A stretch of 64,000 nt of DNA from Morchella semilibera (Eukaryota; Ascomycota; Pezizomycetes; Pezizales; Morchellaceae). The stretch is taken from the NCBI GenBank assembly GCA_009192285.1, contig WBVU01000018.1:434001-498000 (forward strand), in the 5' to 3' direction. Shown piece after piece: positions 48,509-61,152 of this stretch. The position numbers and the translations under genes were made by a program. The notes beneath the pieces are model-generated. The model did no database searches and was not told the origin of the DNA. It saw only the letters and a list, made by a program, of their open reading frames with translations. Each line of letters begins with the position of its first letter. Positions within the stretch are counted from its first letter, which is position 1.

Positions 48509-51500
48509 ACACGCTTCTGCTGGTCAAGCCTTCGCCCAGCAGCACCCTTGAGCGGTGAATCTGGCCGCAAAACCTTTCGTGGCCGGTGCTCTGATGAATC
48601 TGAGAGGTCCTCAATTGCAGGCCTCTTAGGGGATGCGATACCAGCTCCAACTCGTCCATTAGGAATGGAAATTTGAATTTGTTGCCGGTTATCGGTCTGA
48701 TTGTAGTCTTGCATTATCTCTTGACGCCCACTGGATTTGGGCCTGCATTGCTGAGTTGGTGAAATAACAGGTATATATGAGCATGGGTCGACGCTCTTGT
48801 AAGAGTATCTTGTGGAAAACCGATTGAAATATGGATCTAAGCTATTGTTAGTATATTTCTGGACTACACTATCATTTTTTACTTAGGGGTTCACAAACCA
48901 CCAGGAAATAGCTCACTCATCCGTTTTTCGAGCTTATACACCTGGTTAAGATCGCCATAATGTGCCTCATATTCATAAAAGTACTGGTAAATCTTCTTGG
49001 TATTCTGCGCTGGTGCTTTCCCAACGAAAGTTTCAAACACGGCTCTTGCATCTAAAGTGACAATGAGTATACATTCAAGGCAATAAACGAGCTGAAGTAG
49101 ACTTACTAGTGATATCGTTATCTGCTATCAGATGTTTTAAATATTCCAAGGCAAACTCTTCGTCCTCAGGAAACAACTTCATGCCCCTCTCAAAGATCTT
49201 TAGCGCAGCCGGATCTTTGTAGCAGTGGAACTCGATAAGTGCGCTAGCTACGTACACATCGCTAGTGATTTTACCCCTCTTCCTCGCATCTGCAAAAATT
49301 TGTCTGCTTCCACCAAGTGGCTCATTAACTTTACCATGGCCTTGGACACGACGCATGGCACGCATGAGGTTGATCCAGACCGCCGAGATGGTTCCAGACA
49401 TCACTTGAACCTGCGCCTTTGTTGACTCTTTAATGGCTGAAATCTGTGACTCCTTTGCGGACTTATCCGCCATTGTATCAGGATCATCATAATCATCATC
49501 ATCTCGGCTTCCTTGAGGGTCTTGGTAACCCTCTTCAAGCCTTGCAATCTCTTCCTTCTCTCTTTGTTGGGCCTTGCTGACTTGGGAGTATAACACATTA
49601 AGAAGGTCGTCATATGGCTTCCTGATCATTTGACCTTTCCGTACTAGGGCGTCCTCGCCACCTTCGACAGGAATAGTTGCTTCAAGTCGCTCAGCATATT
49701 TGAAATGCAAAAGGCAACTTTCTGGGTTCGCGACCATGCCTTGTTTAAGGAAATCTACTCCTTGGTCATCCATCCCATTTGCGAAGCACCATTCGGCTGC
49801 ATCAAACCATATCTCGGGCCAGAATCTCAGTGCCATGAGGGCTTGCTTAAAGACATATAAAATTCTTGTTTTTAAGCCTGCGGGATCGTCTTTGGCTAGT
49901 ACCAAGGGATCATCCTTCTCCCACTGGATCCATTTTTTCCATAGCTCTACCTGTTTAGTCCAATCATCGTACCCTTCGTACCCAGGCGAAGGCGGAAGCC
50001 GGGGGAGTGTTTCTCTTCTAAGGCCCTTTGTCGTGTTTGTCAACTCGATGAGACAACTCCGGGCGGTCATAAATAGTGGCGATCTTTCTTGTAGGAACTT
50101 TCTAGCCTATAAATTCACGATGGAAGGAAGAAAATAACCAATTCGTCAGAGTCACGTTTTTTCTATGCAAAAAGTGTAACAGAAAGAAAAAATGGACAGA
50201 TTTCTTGTGGATTGGTTTTAAATACCGTTAGCTTATTAAGCCCTTGTTCAAATTGGTCGTATTCTCTCCACAATTGTTCAACTCCTTGCACGGGCATAGT
50301 AACAGCCTTTTGGTACACTTTCCTCAGTGAATCCATTTTTTGCTGATCCTGCCACCCACTCCCGCCTACATTACCTGGTCCACTTTTGACGAACTGTACA
50401 TGGTCACCCCATATCTTGCCGGCTTCGCGGTCACATCCGACACTGTTCAGAACAAACTCATAGGCCTGGGAAACAATGGCACGGGCTTTGCCGCCTGTAT
50501 CGGTGGTGAGATTGTTTCGTCTCCGAATGTAGTCGAGATAAAGTGACCAAAGTTCAACATTGGGCACATTTAGAAGAGAACGGAAAAAAATTTGCTCCAC
50601 ACGAATCAATTCGTTGTTTGCCAGCTCCATTTTAACGTACGTAATCCACTGCTGGGCCTGTATCAAAATATCAGTATATAATATATTAACAGGGAGCACA
50701 GTATTGGCACATAGTACAGATGAGGTGAAGCTCCGGGAGAAAAAAAAGAAAGGAGGAAAGGGCTATATATGTATATATATTGTTTTCTTTATAACTGTAG
50801 GACTGTGATGACCTACCGCTGCTGGAAACACTACAAAAAACCTCTCGTAAACTGCCCTGGCATCGTCAAGTTTGCCCTTTTTGCGATGTTCCTCAATTAG
50901 CGCCAACCAGGCATCAACATCTCCTCTGGGATCCTCCTTAATCCTGTCCTCAAGCTGCCCTACGATATCCTGTGGAAGTCTTCTCCTCTTATTCGAAACG
51001 GGAACAACAGCCTTCTGAGCAGAATTCTGAGCTGATACAGTAGGAGCAGGAGTAGTAGTGGTAAGGACAGACACTGGAGGAGAAGCAACGGACGTCGATA
51101 CAGGAAATGAATCAACATTATGAGAACCAGCATTTGCGCTCGTATCAATAAACATGGGAGGGGGGGTCTGGTCACTAATATTCTCATCAGGAACATAGGC
51201 ACCATCATCGACAGTCGCAGAGTCGGCACGGGTAGGGGCAGCTGAGGAACGTGCAGAGGAATCTTGAGTAGTTGCAGCAATATCAACAGCAGAGTGATCG
51301 TGATGAAGAGTAGTATCTTTCTCGCTGGCCGAGGCGTCAACACTTGAAGATACTGTTTTCGGACTTGAAACTGTAGCAGGGAGAAGGGACGCAGTTTGCG
51401 AAACTTCTTCCAACGCGGGAGTTTTCATATGAATATCTTCATCTTGTTCTTGTTCTTCGACTTGATCTTCTTTTTCCTTTTCTTGCTCTTCTTCAGCTTC

Positions 51501-51728
51501 TTCAACAGGCTCCTCTTCTTCTTCTTCATGCAGAGAAAGTCCTCTAGTGCCGTCTTCTGACTCTGATACGGCACCTAGACTTTCTTGAACACCTAGCGAC
51601 CCTGCGCGCCCGTTCGCACCGTTATCATTCTCACTACCCAAGTCATTTTGGGTATTTTCCAATTCTTGAAGCGCCTTCATCGCGTTCAAGAATGCAGCTT
51701 CAGCATCGTCAGAATTAAGGGCTGACAT
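48061..51728 (-). CDS. RNA14: mRNA 3'-end processing factor RNA14 (CstF77)
   Basis: Scaffold of cleavage factor IA for mRNA cleavage and polyadenylation. Predicted 1072 aa in six exons: 51728-50817, 50657-50226, 50106-49107, 49051-48902, 48836-48135 and 48083-48061. The N-terminal 230 residues are Ser/Thr/Glu-rich and disordered. HAT repeats then run from the first (LEDRIKEDPRGDVDAWLALI, DDARAVYERFFVVFPAA). They continue through EQIFFRSLLNVPNVELWSLY and RFWPEIWFDAAEWCF to NARAVFETFVG. The C-terminal part holds two polyglutamine tracts and the monkeytail-like segment PALPDMLMYLLSILPGAQQY. The last intron (48084-48134) is 51 nt, in frame and stop-free, with GTGAGT, TACTAAT and TTTTAG signals, so unspliced RNA would still be read through. 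Length matches filamentous-fungal RNA14. Confidence 0.95.
48308..48513 (-). repeat. CAG/CAA trinucleotide repeats encoding polyglutamine in RNA14
   Basis: Two tracts lie in RNA14 exon 5, near 48308-48341 and 48431-48513. The longer encodes about 24 glutamines broken by one leucine, and both mix CAG with CAA. The pure CAG stretch (about 48475-48507) is the part most likely to vary in length between strains. Confidence 0.9.
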
Positions 51729-53378
51729 TGTTAATCGTAACAAGTGATAGAGAAAGTTTTAAAACACAGGAAAAACAGGTATTGTTAATTTCCGAGAGGA
51801 AAATGAGAGAGTGAAATTCAAATAGTAATGAATTCCGAGTGGCGGTTATGGGGGTGTTAGTCAATTATGTAGAAACGTCGCGCGGCGGAAAATAAAGGAG
51901 TGGTGTCTAGGTGTCTGCTCGATGAGATGAGGATGACGCGTGATGTCAGTCGTGAGTATAATAATGGTGAGAGAGAAGTGCCTGTATGGTTACAACTGAC
52001 TGACCTTGGCAGACAAGGACCACCTGTCTTTGAGAGAGCGCCTATGTCCCGTAGATGAAGAGGACAGAGGCAAAGCGCGCGACAGAGTCAGATAGAGATG
52101 TCGTCGGGCGACTTACTTGGCGAACACAATGGGGGGAGGGTGGAAGAAGATGGGTGATGATGGATTTGTTGGGCAGAACAAGAAAAGGGCGAAATGCGGG
52201 TTCCAACCGAGACATGCAGGCAGCCAAGAATACGTCGCCAAGACGCCTGTTTTTTTTTTCCTCTCTATTTTTTGTACATAGTGAACGGGTCCTCAGTGGC
52301 ACTCATCACCCCATTTAGCTCGCTGGCTTAATGTCAGAGGCTGGTACATAAGTATACATACCCTTACAATCATCTGTTGTTGATTTTATAGATAGGTCAT
52401 GGTGTGTTAATTGCTTGCCATTGTGCAGCAATGAATTGTACCTGAAAAACTGCAGATTCAGTCAATTCCACCCCCCTCACAAGTCACATAAGGTCCGCTT
52501 TGACTGTCTACATGGGGACCGCGCACTCCTGAGATCTGCAGTATCCTAAGCGAGATATGATACTCTAGGGTACGTGTACGGTGTACTCTACCAATTTTAC
52601 TGCTGGGTGTTTGTACGCAGGCGCTAGTACATCCGAGTACGAGTGATGGGGAGTGTCGCACAGAACAAAGGGTTATTCGAACACAAGGCTGAGTGCCTAA
52701 AGGACTCATATCTACTTCCTACGTAGGTACCTTTTATATACCATACACTGGGTTTCTCCGATGTCCGAAAGTCACACAAGGCCGGACTTGTTGCCTCACC
52801 ACCGGATGGTAAGTGATAGTCTATGAATCAAAAGACCGAAATGCCTTGAACTTTAAACCCACGCGCGGAAATTAGAAAGAAAGTCTTTAACCCGAGTTCC
52901 GATGTCTGACTTGTTTTCTGCTCCCACCCCTTTCACCGGAACGACCCAACTGCCGGTTTATCGGTTTACCAAAAAGTTCTTGTCCATCGATGTTTCTGTT
53001 TCTAGTACCCCGGATTGGCATGAATTACATACATGTATGTACATGTAGTCTAGCCCTTTCTCTCTCAAACATTGAAATAACACAGACATTTTTTGCGAAA
53101 CGACAACGCTGTGAGACAACACACTGACCTCGAGATCGCAATGCCATTTTCAGCGCACGGGAGGCATTAATTGACGTCACGACGTTAGGATTATCTCACT
53201 ACAGGGCTGGCGATGGATTTTGGTTTAGGATTGAGTATCACTTCTATGCAGCTAACCCTTGATGGAAAGCAGTAAACTAAGGTATTATTGACCCCGACTC
53301 CAAATTACTTTACAACGAATGTACATAATTCCCGAAAAATAGATTCACAGTGAAATTCTGCTAGGCTCTAGTCATCGC
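51729..53378. other. Intergenic: RNA14 promoter and cyclophilin 3' flank
   Basis: About 1.65 kb with no conserved frame. Frames near 52042-52318 lie on both strands of the same DNA and look random. Two TACATGTA palindromes lie at 53030 and 53040. Confidence 0.4.
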
Positions 53379-54687
53379 TCAAGTAAGCCGCCCTTCCCCG
53401 CCTCCATACCCCCAATTCTTTTTTTCCCGGTATTTCATACTCCCCCTTCCTTTGAATTTCACTTCTGGCTCACCGCCTCTGCCGGCTCCACGGTCATCGC
53501 CCATTCTAGCATATCTCTCCATCTCTCTCTCATTCTCTTCCCTGCGTATCCTTTCTTCCGCCTCTTCGTCACGCGTATACTCGTATACCTTCTCCTTATG
53601 CCCCCTATACCGTCTTCTGGAAGGTGACCGTGACCCCGAGTGGTACCTCCTACGCCGGTGCCTATGCCGTGACCTTGAACGTGATGGAACACGCTTTGGT
53701 TGCAGCGGAGACGATATTGAGCCTTCCGGTTCCTCCATAATGGTCGCGTTTGCATCCGCCGCCCCTGCCCCCCGACGCTCTCGGGACCGCCCTCGTGAGA
53801 TATCCTCCGCCGGTGCCACAAGACCTTTAGCACCGCGCGATCTACTCCTACTCAGGCTTTTTCTATACGTGGACTTCCCGCCTCTGGATCTTTTCCGTCT
53901 CTGGTGCCGGCTTGGTTCTTCTCCGCGGTGCTCATGCCTTTTCCTCCGCTCGCGCGATCGTGAACTTGGGGGGCTACGGACTTCAAGCTCTTTGCGCGTC
54001 TCTAGTGCTGCTGGAACAGTTATAGGATCCTTCTTTTTAAACATGAGCTCTCCAGAATTTGCGATAATAACATCCTCGAGCGGCCTGTCAGAATCGTTGA
54101 CCTTGAGTTCCTCGATCCGCTTAACAATATCCATGCCCGAGACTACATGTCCGAACAGTGTATATTTTTCCGTTAGATATTCGCACTCGGTTAATGTTAT
54201 AAAAAACCTATTTGCATTATTGTGAGCCCTCCAGTCTCCCGCTGGGCATGTGACTGCACTTACTGGCTACTATTGGTTCCCTTTCCTCTATTCGCCATAC
54301 ATACAAGTCCTTCTTTATCGATCTTCCGCCAGCCCAGGTTCTCGTCGGCAAACATCTTACCATCGTATATACTCGCTCCACCAGTTCCATCGCCATTAGT
54401 TATATCACCGCCTTGGATCATGAATTCCGAGATGACGCGGTGGAAGGTCGAGTTCTTATAGTGGAGGGCATGTGCTACACCATCGGGGGTGGTGTATGTT
54501 CCGTTTGAGCCAGTACAAAGGAGGCGGAAGCTAAATAAGTTAGTCACGCATAGTTTTGAGACGATACTGGGCGGGAAGGATACTTTTCGCAGGTTTTGGG
54601 GGCCTTGTCGTCGAAGAGCTCTATGGTAATGCGGCCGGCTGGCTGCGTACCGATTTGCATGTCAAAGAAGACGCGAGGGCGCGGCAT
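53379..54687 (-). CDS. Cyclophilin-type peptidyl-prolyl isomerase with RS-rich tail
   Basis: Prolyl isomerase, probably nuclear and tied to the splicing machinery. Predicted 399 aa in three exons: 54687-54584, 54530-54264 and 54207-53379. The isomerase domain (about 1-175) begins [20 protein letters not shown]. It has the catalytic block [14 protein letters not shown] and [17 protein letters not shown]. The usual cyclosporin-contact tryptophan region reads [14 protein letters not shown], with Tyr where Trp is common, so drug binding may be weak. From about residue 190 the chain is Arg/Ser/Lys/Glu-rich with many RS and SR dipeptides. This layout matches RS cyclophilins (PPIG/NKTR type) of animals and fungi. 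It is divergent from the ketoacyl-CoA reductase gene. Confidence 0.92.
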
Positions 54688-55083
54688 TATGGAAAGCCCA
54701 ATTGATTACTTAGGGGTAGAAGGTTCGGTGTGGGTTTTCGGAGGTGAAGCTGGGGCAAGTTAGAGCTTCTGCTCTAGGAGTGACAAGAAGGGTGCCAAGC
54801 AAGGGTCTCCTTGATGAGTAGGACGTAAAGCTTGGCGGTACTTAAGTACTACATGTACATGTATACATGTAGCCCCCTCGGCTTAATTGATGTCCCTTGA
54901 CCAGGATTAGCCAAACACGATAACAATGTATGTAAGTATGTGCCCGCGGTGACCCTACAAATCCCGCTGGACAACAAACAATTCCCAGTGTACAGTATTC
55001 TTCAGTACGAGCAGAGGTGCTGATAACACAACTCCTCCCACGATTCCGACTTTAACCTCTAAACATCCCATCCTTCATTGAAC
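54688..55083. promoter_or_regulatory. Divergent promoter, cyclophilin / ketoacyl-CoA reductase
   Basis: A 396-base gap lies between opposed start codons. Three TACATGTA palindromes, two of them overlapping, lie within 54850-54871, about 165 bases upstream of the cyclophilin start and 210 upstream of the reductase. Confidence 0.5.
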
Positions 55084-56163
55084 ATGGCTTCAGCAGTCAA
55101 CGAGGCCGTAGCGAAAATGTCCTCCATTCTCGGCCCCTTCGCCGTTCCCACCCTCGCGTTCTTCGGGGCGCTTTCGGTTTTATCCGTAGGTTTTAAGGCC
55201 GCCAACGCTATTCTAAGTCTCTTCATCCTCAGCGGAACTAATGTAAGAATCGTTTTCTCGCATGAATAATTACCTGGCATCTCTAATATACCATAGCTCC
55301 GTAAATTTGGTCCTAGAGGCTCATGGGCCCTCGTAACTGGGGCTTCTGACGGCATCGGGAAAGAGTTTTCCCTCCAACTCGCTGCAAAGGGGTTTAACAT
55401 TCTCCTTGTCTCACGCACTGAGTCCAAGCTTGCAGCCCTCGCAACTGAGATTGAAAGCGGTTATGCTGGTATCCAGACAAAGATTTACCCTATGGATTTC
55501 GCTGCCAATGATCCAGCCGACTACGACGGCCTTGCCGCGCTCATCAAGGACCTAGACGTCGCGATTCTCGTAAATAACGTAGGAAAATCGCACGACATCC
55601 CAGTTCCCTTCCTCGAGACTTCCCAGAAAGAAATGGACGAAATTATCACCATTAATGTTACTGGTACCCTCAAGGTTACGCAACTGGTTGCCCCGGGAAT
55701 GGTGGCGAGGAAGCGCGGGTTGATTATGACTATGGGATCCTTTGGTGGATTAGTACCAACCCCATTATTGGCAACATATTCCGGATCAAAGGCGTTTTTA
55801 CAGCACTGGAGCACGGCGCTGGGAGCGGAACTCAAGAGGGATGGTATTGAAGTGCAATTGGTTATTGGATATCTTATTATTTCGGCTATGAGCAAGATTA
55901 GAAAGCCAAGTTTGATGATCCCAACACCTAAACGTTTTGTTAAGGCTTGTCTTGGGAAGATTGGGGTTAAGGGAACGGCGGCGGGAATGGAGGGGACTAT
56001 TACCCCATACTGGGCCCATGGACTTATGCACTGGGGGGTCAATGCGCTGGGGATTTTCAACGGTACAGTGTTGATGAAGAACTTGGGCATGGAGGTGTCA
56101 ATTAGAAAGAGGGCCTTGAGGAGGAGGGAGAGGGAAGCGGCGCAGGGAAAGAAGGGATTGTAA
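55084..56163 (+). CDS. IFA38: Very-long-chain 3-ketoacyl-CoA reductase (Ifa38/KAR)
   Basis: ER enzyme for the second step of very-long-chain fatty acid elongation (NADPH-dependent reduction of 3-ketoacyl-CoA). 341 aa in two exons, 55084-55242 and 55297-56163 (54-nt intron, GTAAGA donor). A hydrophobic N-terminal segment ([20 protein letters not shown]) is a membrane anchor. The SDR fold follows: [11 protein letters not shown] cofactor motif, LVNNVG, a serine in [11 protein letters not shown], and YSGSK (Tyr-x3-Lys) for catalysis. A family-typical [10 protein letters not shown] block follows. The C-terminus KKGL fits a KKxx ER-retrieval signal. No catalytic residue is missing. Confidence 0.95.
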
Positions 56164-56801
56164 ACTATAGGATTGTAGATTGTGAGTTTGGGGGAGCGTA
56201 GTAGAGACAGGTAGTAGTTTACTAGCTTGAAGGATGATTTGCGCTATGTAAACATTATGTTTTGAATTTGAGTTAATTAGGTGTTGAGTGATGTTTCTTT
56301 CTATCTTTTGTTTGTATGGGGTTGGGAAATCAATGACAATTCTTGACTTCCTAGGAAGGCCTCTAGTAAAATCCATCTCTCGAGAGGTATATGTGGTAGG
56401 CATATAAATACATGTACTCGTATATTCCCAGGCATCATACTGGCCAATCCTCCCGTCTGCAGATAAACAGAAACGCCCAGACATGCCAAGCACCAGTCGC
56501 CGCCAAACCGCAACCGCAGCCAACAACACCACACCAGACCAGTGAACCCAGGTCAAACCAAGGGAACAAAAACATAAGTCGTAACGTTCGTTCATTCACG
56601 TCAACACCCTCCCATACGCATAACGGTCCGCTCCTTGATCCTCAACACTGGAACGCGTCCTAAAATCACATCTGCCCCCACAGTCCGCCCTACGCCTCTC
56701 TCCCCACTCAGAGTCACAAACTTGCACTCTCTAGGTCCACAGGGAATTTCTCTCCATCCCTCAACCACACGCGACACAAAAGAAATACAGGGAGAAAAAA
56801 A
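56164..56801. other. Intergenic: reductase 3' flank and Nup155 promoter
   Basis: 638 bases between genes on the same strand. The part just before the nucleoporin start is rich in C and A (56460-56790). One TACATGTA palindrome lies at 56409. No gene is seen. Confidence 0.4.
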
Positions 56802-59800
56802 ATGTCAATATTCGAGACCCCGCCATCGCAACGGCAATCTTCAGTTTACGCGGCGCCCGCCACAAATACTCTGTTCCAAGACCTGCCAGCCGAGCTACGG
56901 ACACCAGCAAGAACTGGTAATACATACGGAGGCGCCCCTGGAGCCTCTGCTGGCTTTGTAACTCCCGAGCGCCCGGCGGATGCAGTAACACATCCGCAGC
57001 AGCAACAGCAGTTGCAGAAGGTTCCGCCTACGACGGACAATCTGAGCCCTGTTGCGCGCGCCGCAAAGACCGTAAATGAGTATCTCACCACTGAGGCACG
57101 GTATCCGCAGTTGGACGATATTGTATCTCGTAAGTTTACCTCCTGTCTGTGAAGGGCGAAGGAAAGCAGGGTTATTAACAAGTCGTGAGTTGAATAGAGG
57201 GTCAGTCGTCGGATTACGACCTCCCAAGATCTCCGGCATGGGAGCCGTTCCAGAGGTCGTTCAGTCACACGATCCCAGATTCAATCTTCGAACAGTATAA
57301 CCGCGCAACTTCGCACACGCTCATGGGTCTATTTGCGGAGTTGAAGCAGGCATGGATAACGGTTGATAACCGGCTGTATCTGTGGGATTACACAACTCAA
57401 GGCTCATTCCAGGGATATGAGTCCCAACCTAATAACATCACAGCGGTACGTCTTTTGACACCGAAGAAGGGTGTATTTGTTGAGAGCGTGAACTATGTAT
57501 TAGTTGTGGCGACAACTGTCGACATCTTCCTGTTGGGAGTGCAGGCGGTCACGAACAGCAGAGGTGGGAAGGAGGTCGCCCTTCTCGGTACACCATTAAG
57601 CGTGCCGACAAAAGGGCTGGGGGTCAGTATTATCGAAGGGAGTAAAAACACAGGAAGAATCTTCTTTGGCGGAAGGGGCGATAACGATGTTTACGAATTT
57701 ACATATCAGGTTTGAAAGCCATCTTATGAGGTTTTTGAGGATCTAGGGGCACTAATAAGTATACAGGTACAAGAGAAATGGTTTTATGGACAGTGTGGAA
57801 AGGTTTGCCATACAAACGGCGGTGTTTCATCATTTGCCCCAAGACTCCCGTTTTGGGGCAGCCCTAAAGATAGTAGGTTTATCCTCGCTCCAGCACCAAA
57901 AAGAACGACAAGCTTATAGAACTGATTTAGCCGAATACATCGTACAAATGGTTATGGATGATACACGGAATCTTCTATATACTTTATCATCTAAATCGGC
58001 AATCAGGGCCTTTCATGTCAAGGGAGATACTGCTCTCCAGCTAACTATCACCCATTCCTTCTCACACACCTTGGCAAATATTAGGGTCATGATTGGAAAT
58101 ACGCCATTACTGGAACCCAAAACTCCCATCATAGCCATTAGCCCCGTCACCTCATCCGAGGCTCGCCGTACACATTTGATTGCCGTTACGACATCAGGCT
58201 GTAGACTGTACATGAGCGCCGTAACTTCGGAGTATGGTTTTGGGGGCGCCGATGCTGCGCCAACGGCTATGCAGGTTATCCATGTCCGCTTCCCACCATC
58301 AGGGACCGGGCATCAGAGTTCTCTCAAACCTACAAGGAGAGCCAAGGTTTTCCCGCCTGGGTACTTTTTCTGCTTCGTAGACAAGCCGGACTCGAACGTT
58401 GATGAGCTATTCTTGTCCGCTCCCGACTCCGGGAAGATTGCATTACTGGCTGAGAGTGGAACCTCTAGACTCCAGCTTGCCGAGACTGGCATGACTTTGC
58501 AGCTTGATTCCCGTGTAGAAGCTGTCGAGCTTGTTTCTGCCCCTTTTGGCGCCAGCAAGGGGCCTAACGGTTTTGGGAACGAGGCTGCAGTGCAGTATGA
58601 TATGACCCCAACTGAGGTGGCAATATTGACAAATTCGGGGATCCACATTATCAAGAGACGGAGACTTGTGGAGGTGTTTGACGCCGCCATCCGCTATGGT
58701 TCAACCGGCTCCCCGCTTGGCGTTGAGGGTGAAGTGCGGAAATTCTTTGAGACATATGGGCGAGGAGAGGGATGTGCATCTGCACTCGCTGTTGCATGCA
58801 GTGCCAGTATCGATGCCAACCAAATGCAGGCACGTATTACCGACGTTGAGGTGTGCGATCTTGCACGTAAATATTTTATTGAGTTTGGCGGGAAGCCACG
58901 TACTGAAAGTGTCTATGATTCGTACGATCAATCCGCACTACCGAGTTTGGATAATATCAAGGTCTCTGGCAGAGCGGAAGGCATTGCTCTCTACATCTCG
59001 AGGATCGTCAGGTCAATATGGAAAAGCGTCATGATTGTCGAGACCCCTGGCCCCGCACCAATATACAAGAGCAATGTTCCAATTTCTAAGCTCAAGGGGA
59101 TCCAGGAACAGTTAGTCAGGTTGTTAGAATTTTTGATAACAAATCGCAGCTTTATTGTCGGCCTGTCTGGCGCAGAGTCACTTATGGGGCTGGGAAGCCG
59201 TGTCGAGGAGGTTGCTCAACAAGCTGAACATCGCATGCTCCATGCTCTTGTTGCCCTCATCAACAGTATGATTGAGGGAATTTCGTTCGTTCTTTTCTTG
59301 TTTGATGATAAGCTCAACGATATCATTCTTAGCCTGCTCCCGGCCCAACAGGAGGAGGTTAAGAGGATTACTTATGATGGACTCTTCACTACCGATAGTG
59401 GGCAAGCGCTTGCGAAGGATCTTGTCACTGCTATCGTGAATAGAAATATCGCCGCAGGCATGAACGTAGATACAATCGCGGATGCGCTCAGAAGACGATG
59501 CGGGACCTTCTGTTCGGCGGATGATGTAGTGGTATTTAAGGCTATCGAGCAGGTCCGTAGAGCAAAGAACGAGACCTCAGATCCAGATGCTAGAAACAGA
59601 CTGCTCCGGGAATCATTAAGGCTCTTTGAGGAGACGGCGAGAAGTTTGACTATGGAGAATTTGAGGGATACTCTAGAGCATTACAGGGAATTGGGCTATT
59701 ATCCGGGTGCGGTGCAGCTGGCACTGAAGGTCGCAAATGAACTTGATAGGGGCAATGAAGCTCTTGGATTTTTAGCTGATGGTGGTTTAGAAACTGTAAG

Positions 59801-61152
59801 TCTTTATTTTTGTTTTTGTGTTGACGATTGGTGGGTGCTAACTTGGAGAATAGGATCCAAGATCTGTATTTTATCATAAGCGGGTCGAGTGCTATCGTCT
59901 GATTTTTGAGGTCCTTGAGGAGTTGGATCTTGTATTTGGCACCGTACCGGAAATGATCGATGGGGTTCCCAGCCCAGCCACACGCATTCGGAATGACACA
60001 TGGACCCTTGTCTATAGCTCCCTTGATGAGACGTTCCACAACACCCTTTATGACTGGCTCTTTACAAGAGGCGGTGTGGGTAGCAGTGAACGTCTCCTTG
60101 ACGTTGAATCGCCACACGTTCTTTCCTATCTTAAACGTACTTCCGTAACCTCGCTTCCCCACTGCGAGTTATTATGGCAGTACCACGCACGTCGTGAGAA
60201 TTTCTTTGCGGCGGCGGAGGTGCTCCACAAACTCGCCCAGAGTGATTTTGACCTAACACTGGGTAAGAGATTGGAGTTTTTGAGCCGTGCGAGGGGCTTT
60301 TGCCAGAGCTATGGGCCCATGGGCACAAGACAGAAGATGAATGAGTTGAGCCACACGATCCAGGAAGAATTAGATGTGGCGGCAATTCAGGATGACATAT
60401 TGAAGAGGATCAAGGATGATGAGAGGATCACAGCAGCGAAGAAGGAGAAATTGGCGAAAGAGTTGGACGCAAACTTGATGAGTTTGAGTGATGTACGTTT
60501 CTACATGCCTCTTTTGTTGCGCTAGATGGTTGTTGACTAACTGGAAAAACAGCTTTTCAATAAATACGCGGATCCGTATGGCTACATGGATATCTGTCTC
60601 GCCATCTTCCAGGGCGCAGATTACCGCGGTGCCAACGATATTAGAAAATGTTGGGAACAGCTCATCTCCCAGGTTCATGCTAAAGCCGTTGCCGACCAGC
60701 GAGTGCAGCCCTTCGAGTTAGTTGCCGACACCGTTCGTCGTCTCGGCGCACGCTTCGCATTATCAGAGTACATCTTCCCTCCAAACGATCTTGTGCCCCT
60801 TCTTGAGATCTATGCCTACGAGAATCAGCGCGATGTTGGCCCGCCTACGTGGGTCGTTGACACTTTATCGGAGGCTGGGATCGCAAACGAGACCATTCTT
60901 AGAATACTTGATGAGATGTTCTGGCGCGACGAAGTCCCGTTCAAGGGAACTGCAAGGAGAAGACTGGTGCGTGATGCCACCTTTGTGGCAGAGAAGTGGT
61001 TTGCAGCTGCCGTGAGAAGAGGCGGCGAGGCTGCCTTGAAAACAGAGATGGTCAAGAATGTGCTGCATCAATTCGCGCAGGCAATTCCAGACGGTTCCGA
61101 TAAGGAGAGGATTATGAGGTTGATTGAGGAGATCACAAAGAGGCTAGGATAG
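56802..61152 (+). CDS. NUP170: Inner-ring nucleoporin Nup155/Nup170
   Basis: Scaffold protein of the nuclear pore inner ring. Predicted 1354 aa in six exons: 56802-57129, 57198-57709, 57767-57876, 57920-59795, 59854-60492 and 60553-61152. The N-terminus is disordered and Pro/Gln-rich. The beta-propeller begins around SQGQSSDYDLP and continues through FEQYNRATSHTLMGLFAELK, LYLWDY and VQEKWFYGQCGKVCHTN. YIVQMVMDDTRNLLYTLSSK marks the conserved propeller core. The C-terminal half is a helical solenoid (for example LFTRGGVGSSERLLDVESPH, FNKYADPYGYMDICLAIFQG). The junction between exons 3 and 4 is uncertain. The frame must change between FWGS and EYIVQM, and the best splice I find is a 43-nt intron (57877-57919) with a GTTTAT donor. 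Other boundaries are firm. The ortholog class is secure; Nup155 and Nup170 are names for the same family. Confidence 0.93.

Noticed and set aside
48222-48551. Plus-strand frame with long alanine and valine runs
   Set aside because: It is the complement of the CAG/CAA repeat in RNA14, not a separate gene.
53452-54225. 257-codon plus-strand frame
   Set aside because: It lies antisense to the RS-rich exon of the cyclophilin. Its Ser/Leu/Arg-rich composition is the expected shadow of an Arg/Ser-biased coding strand.
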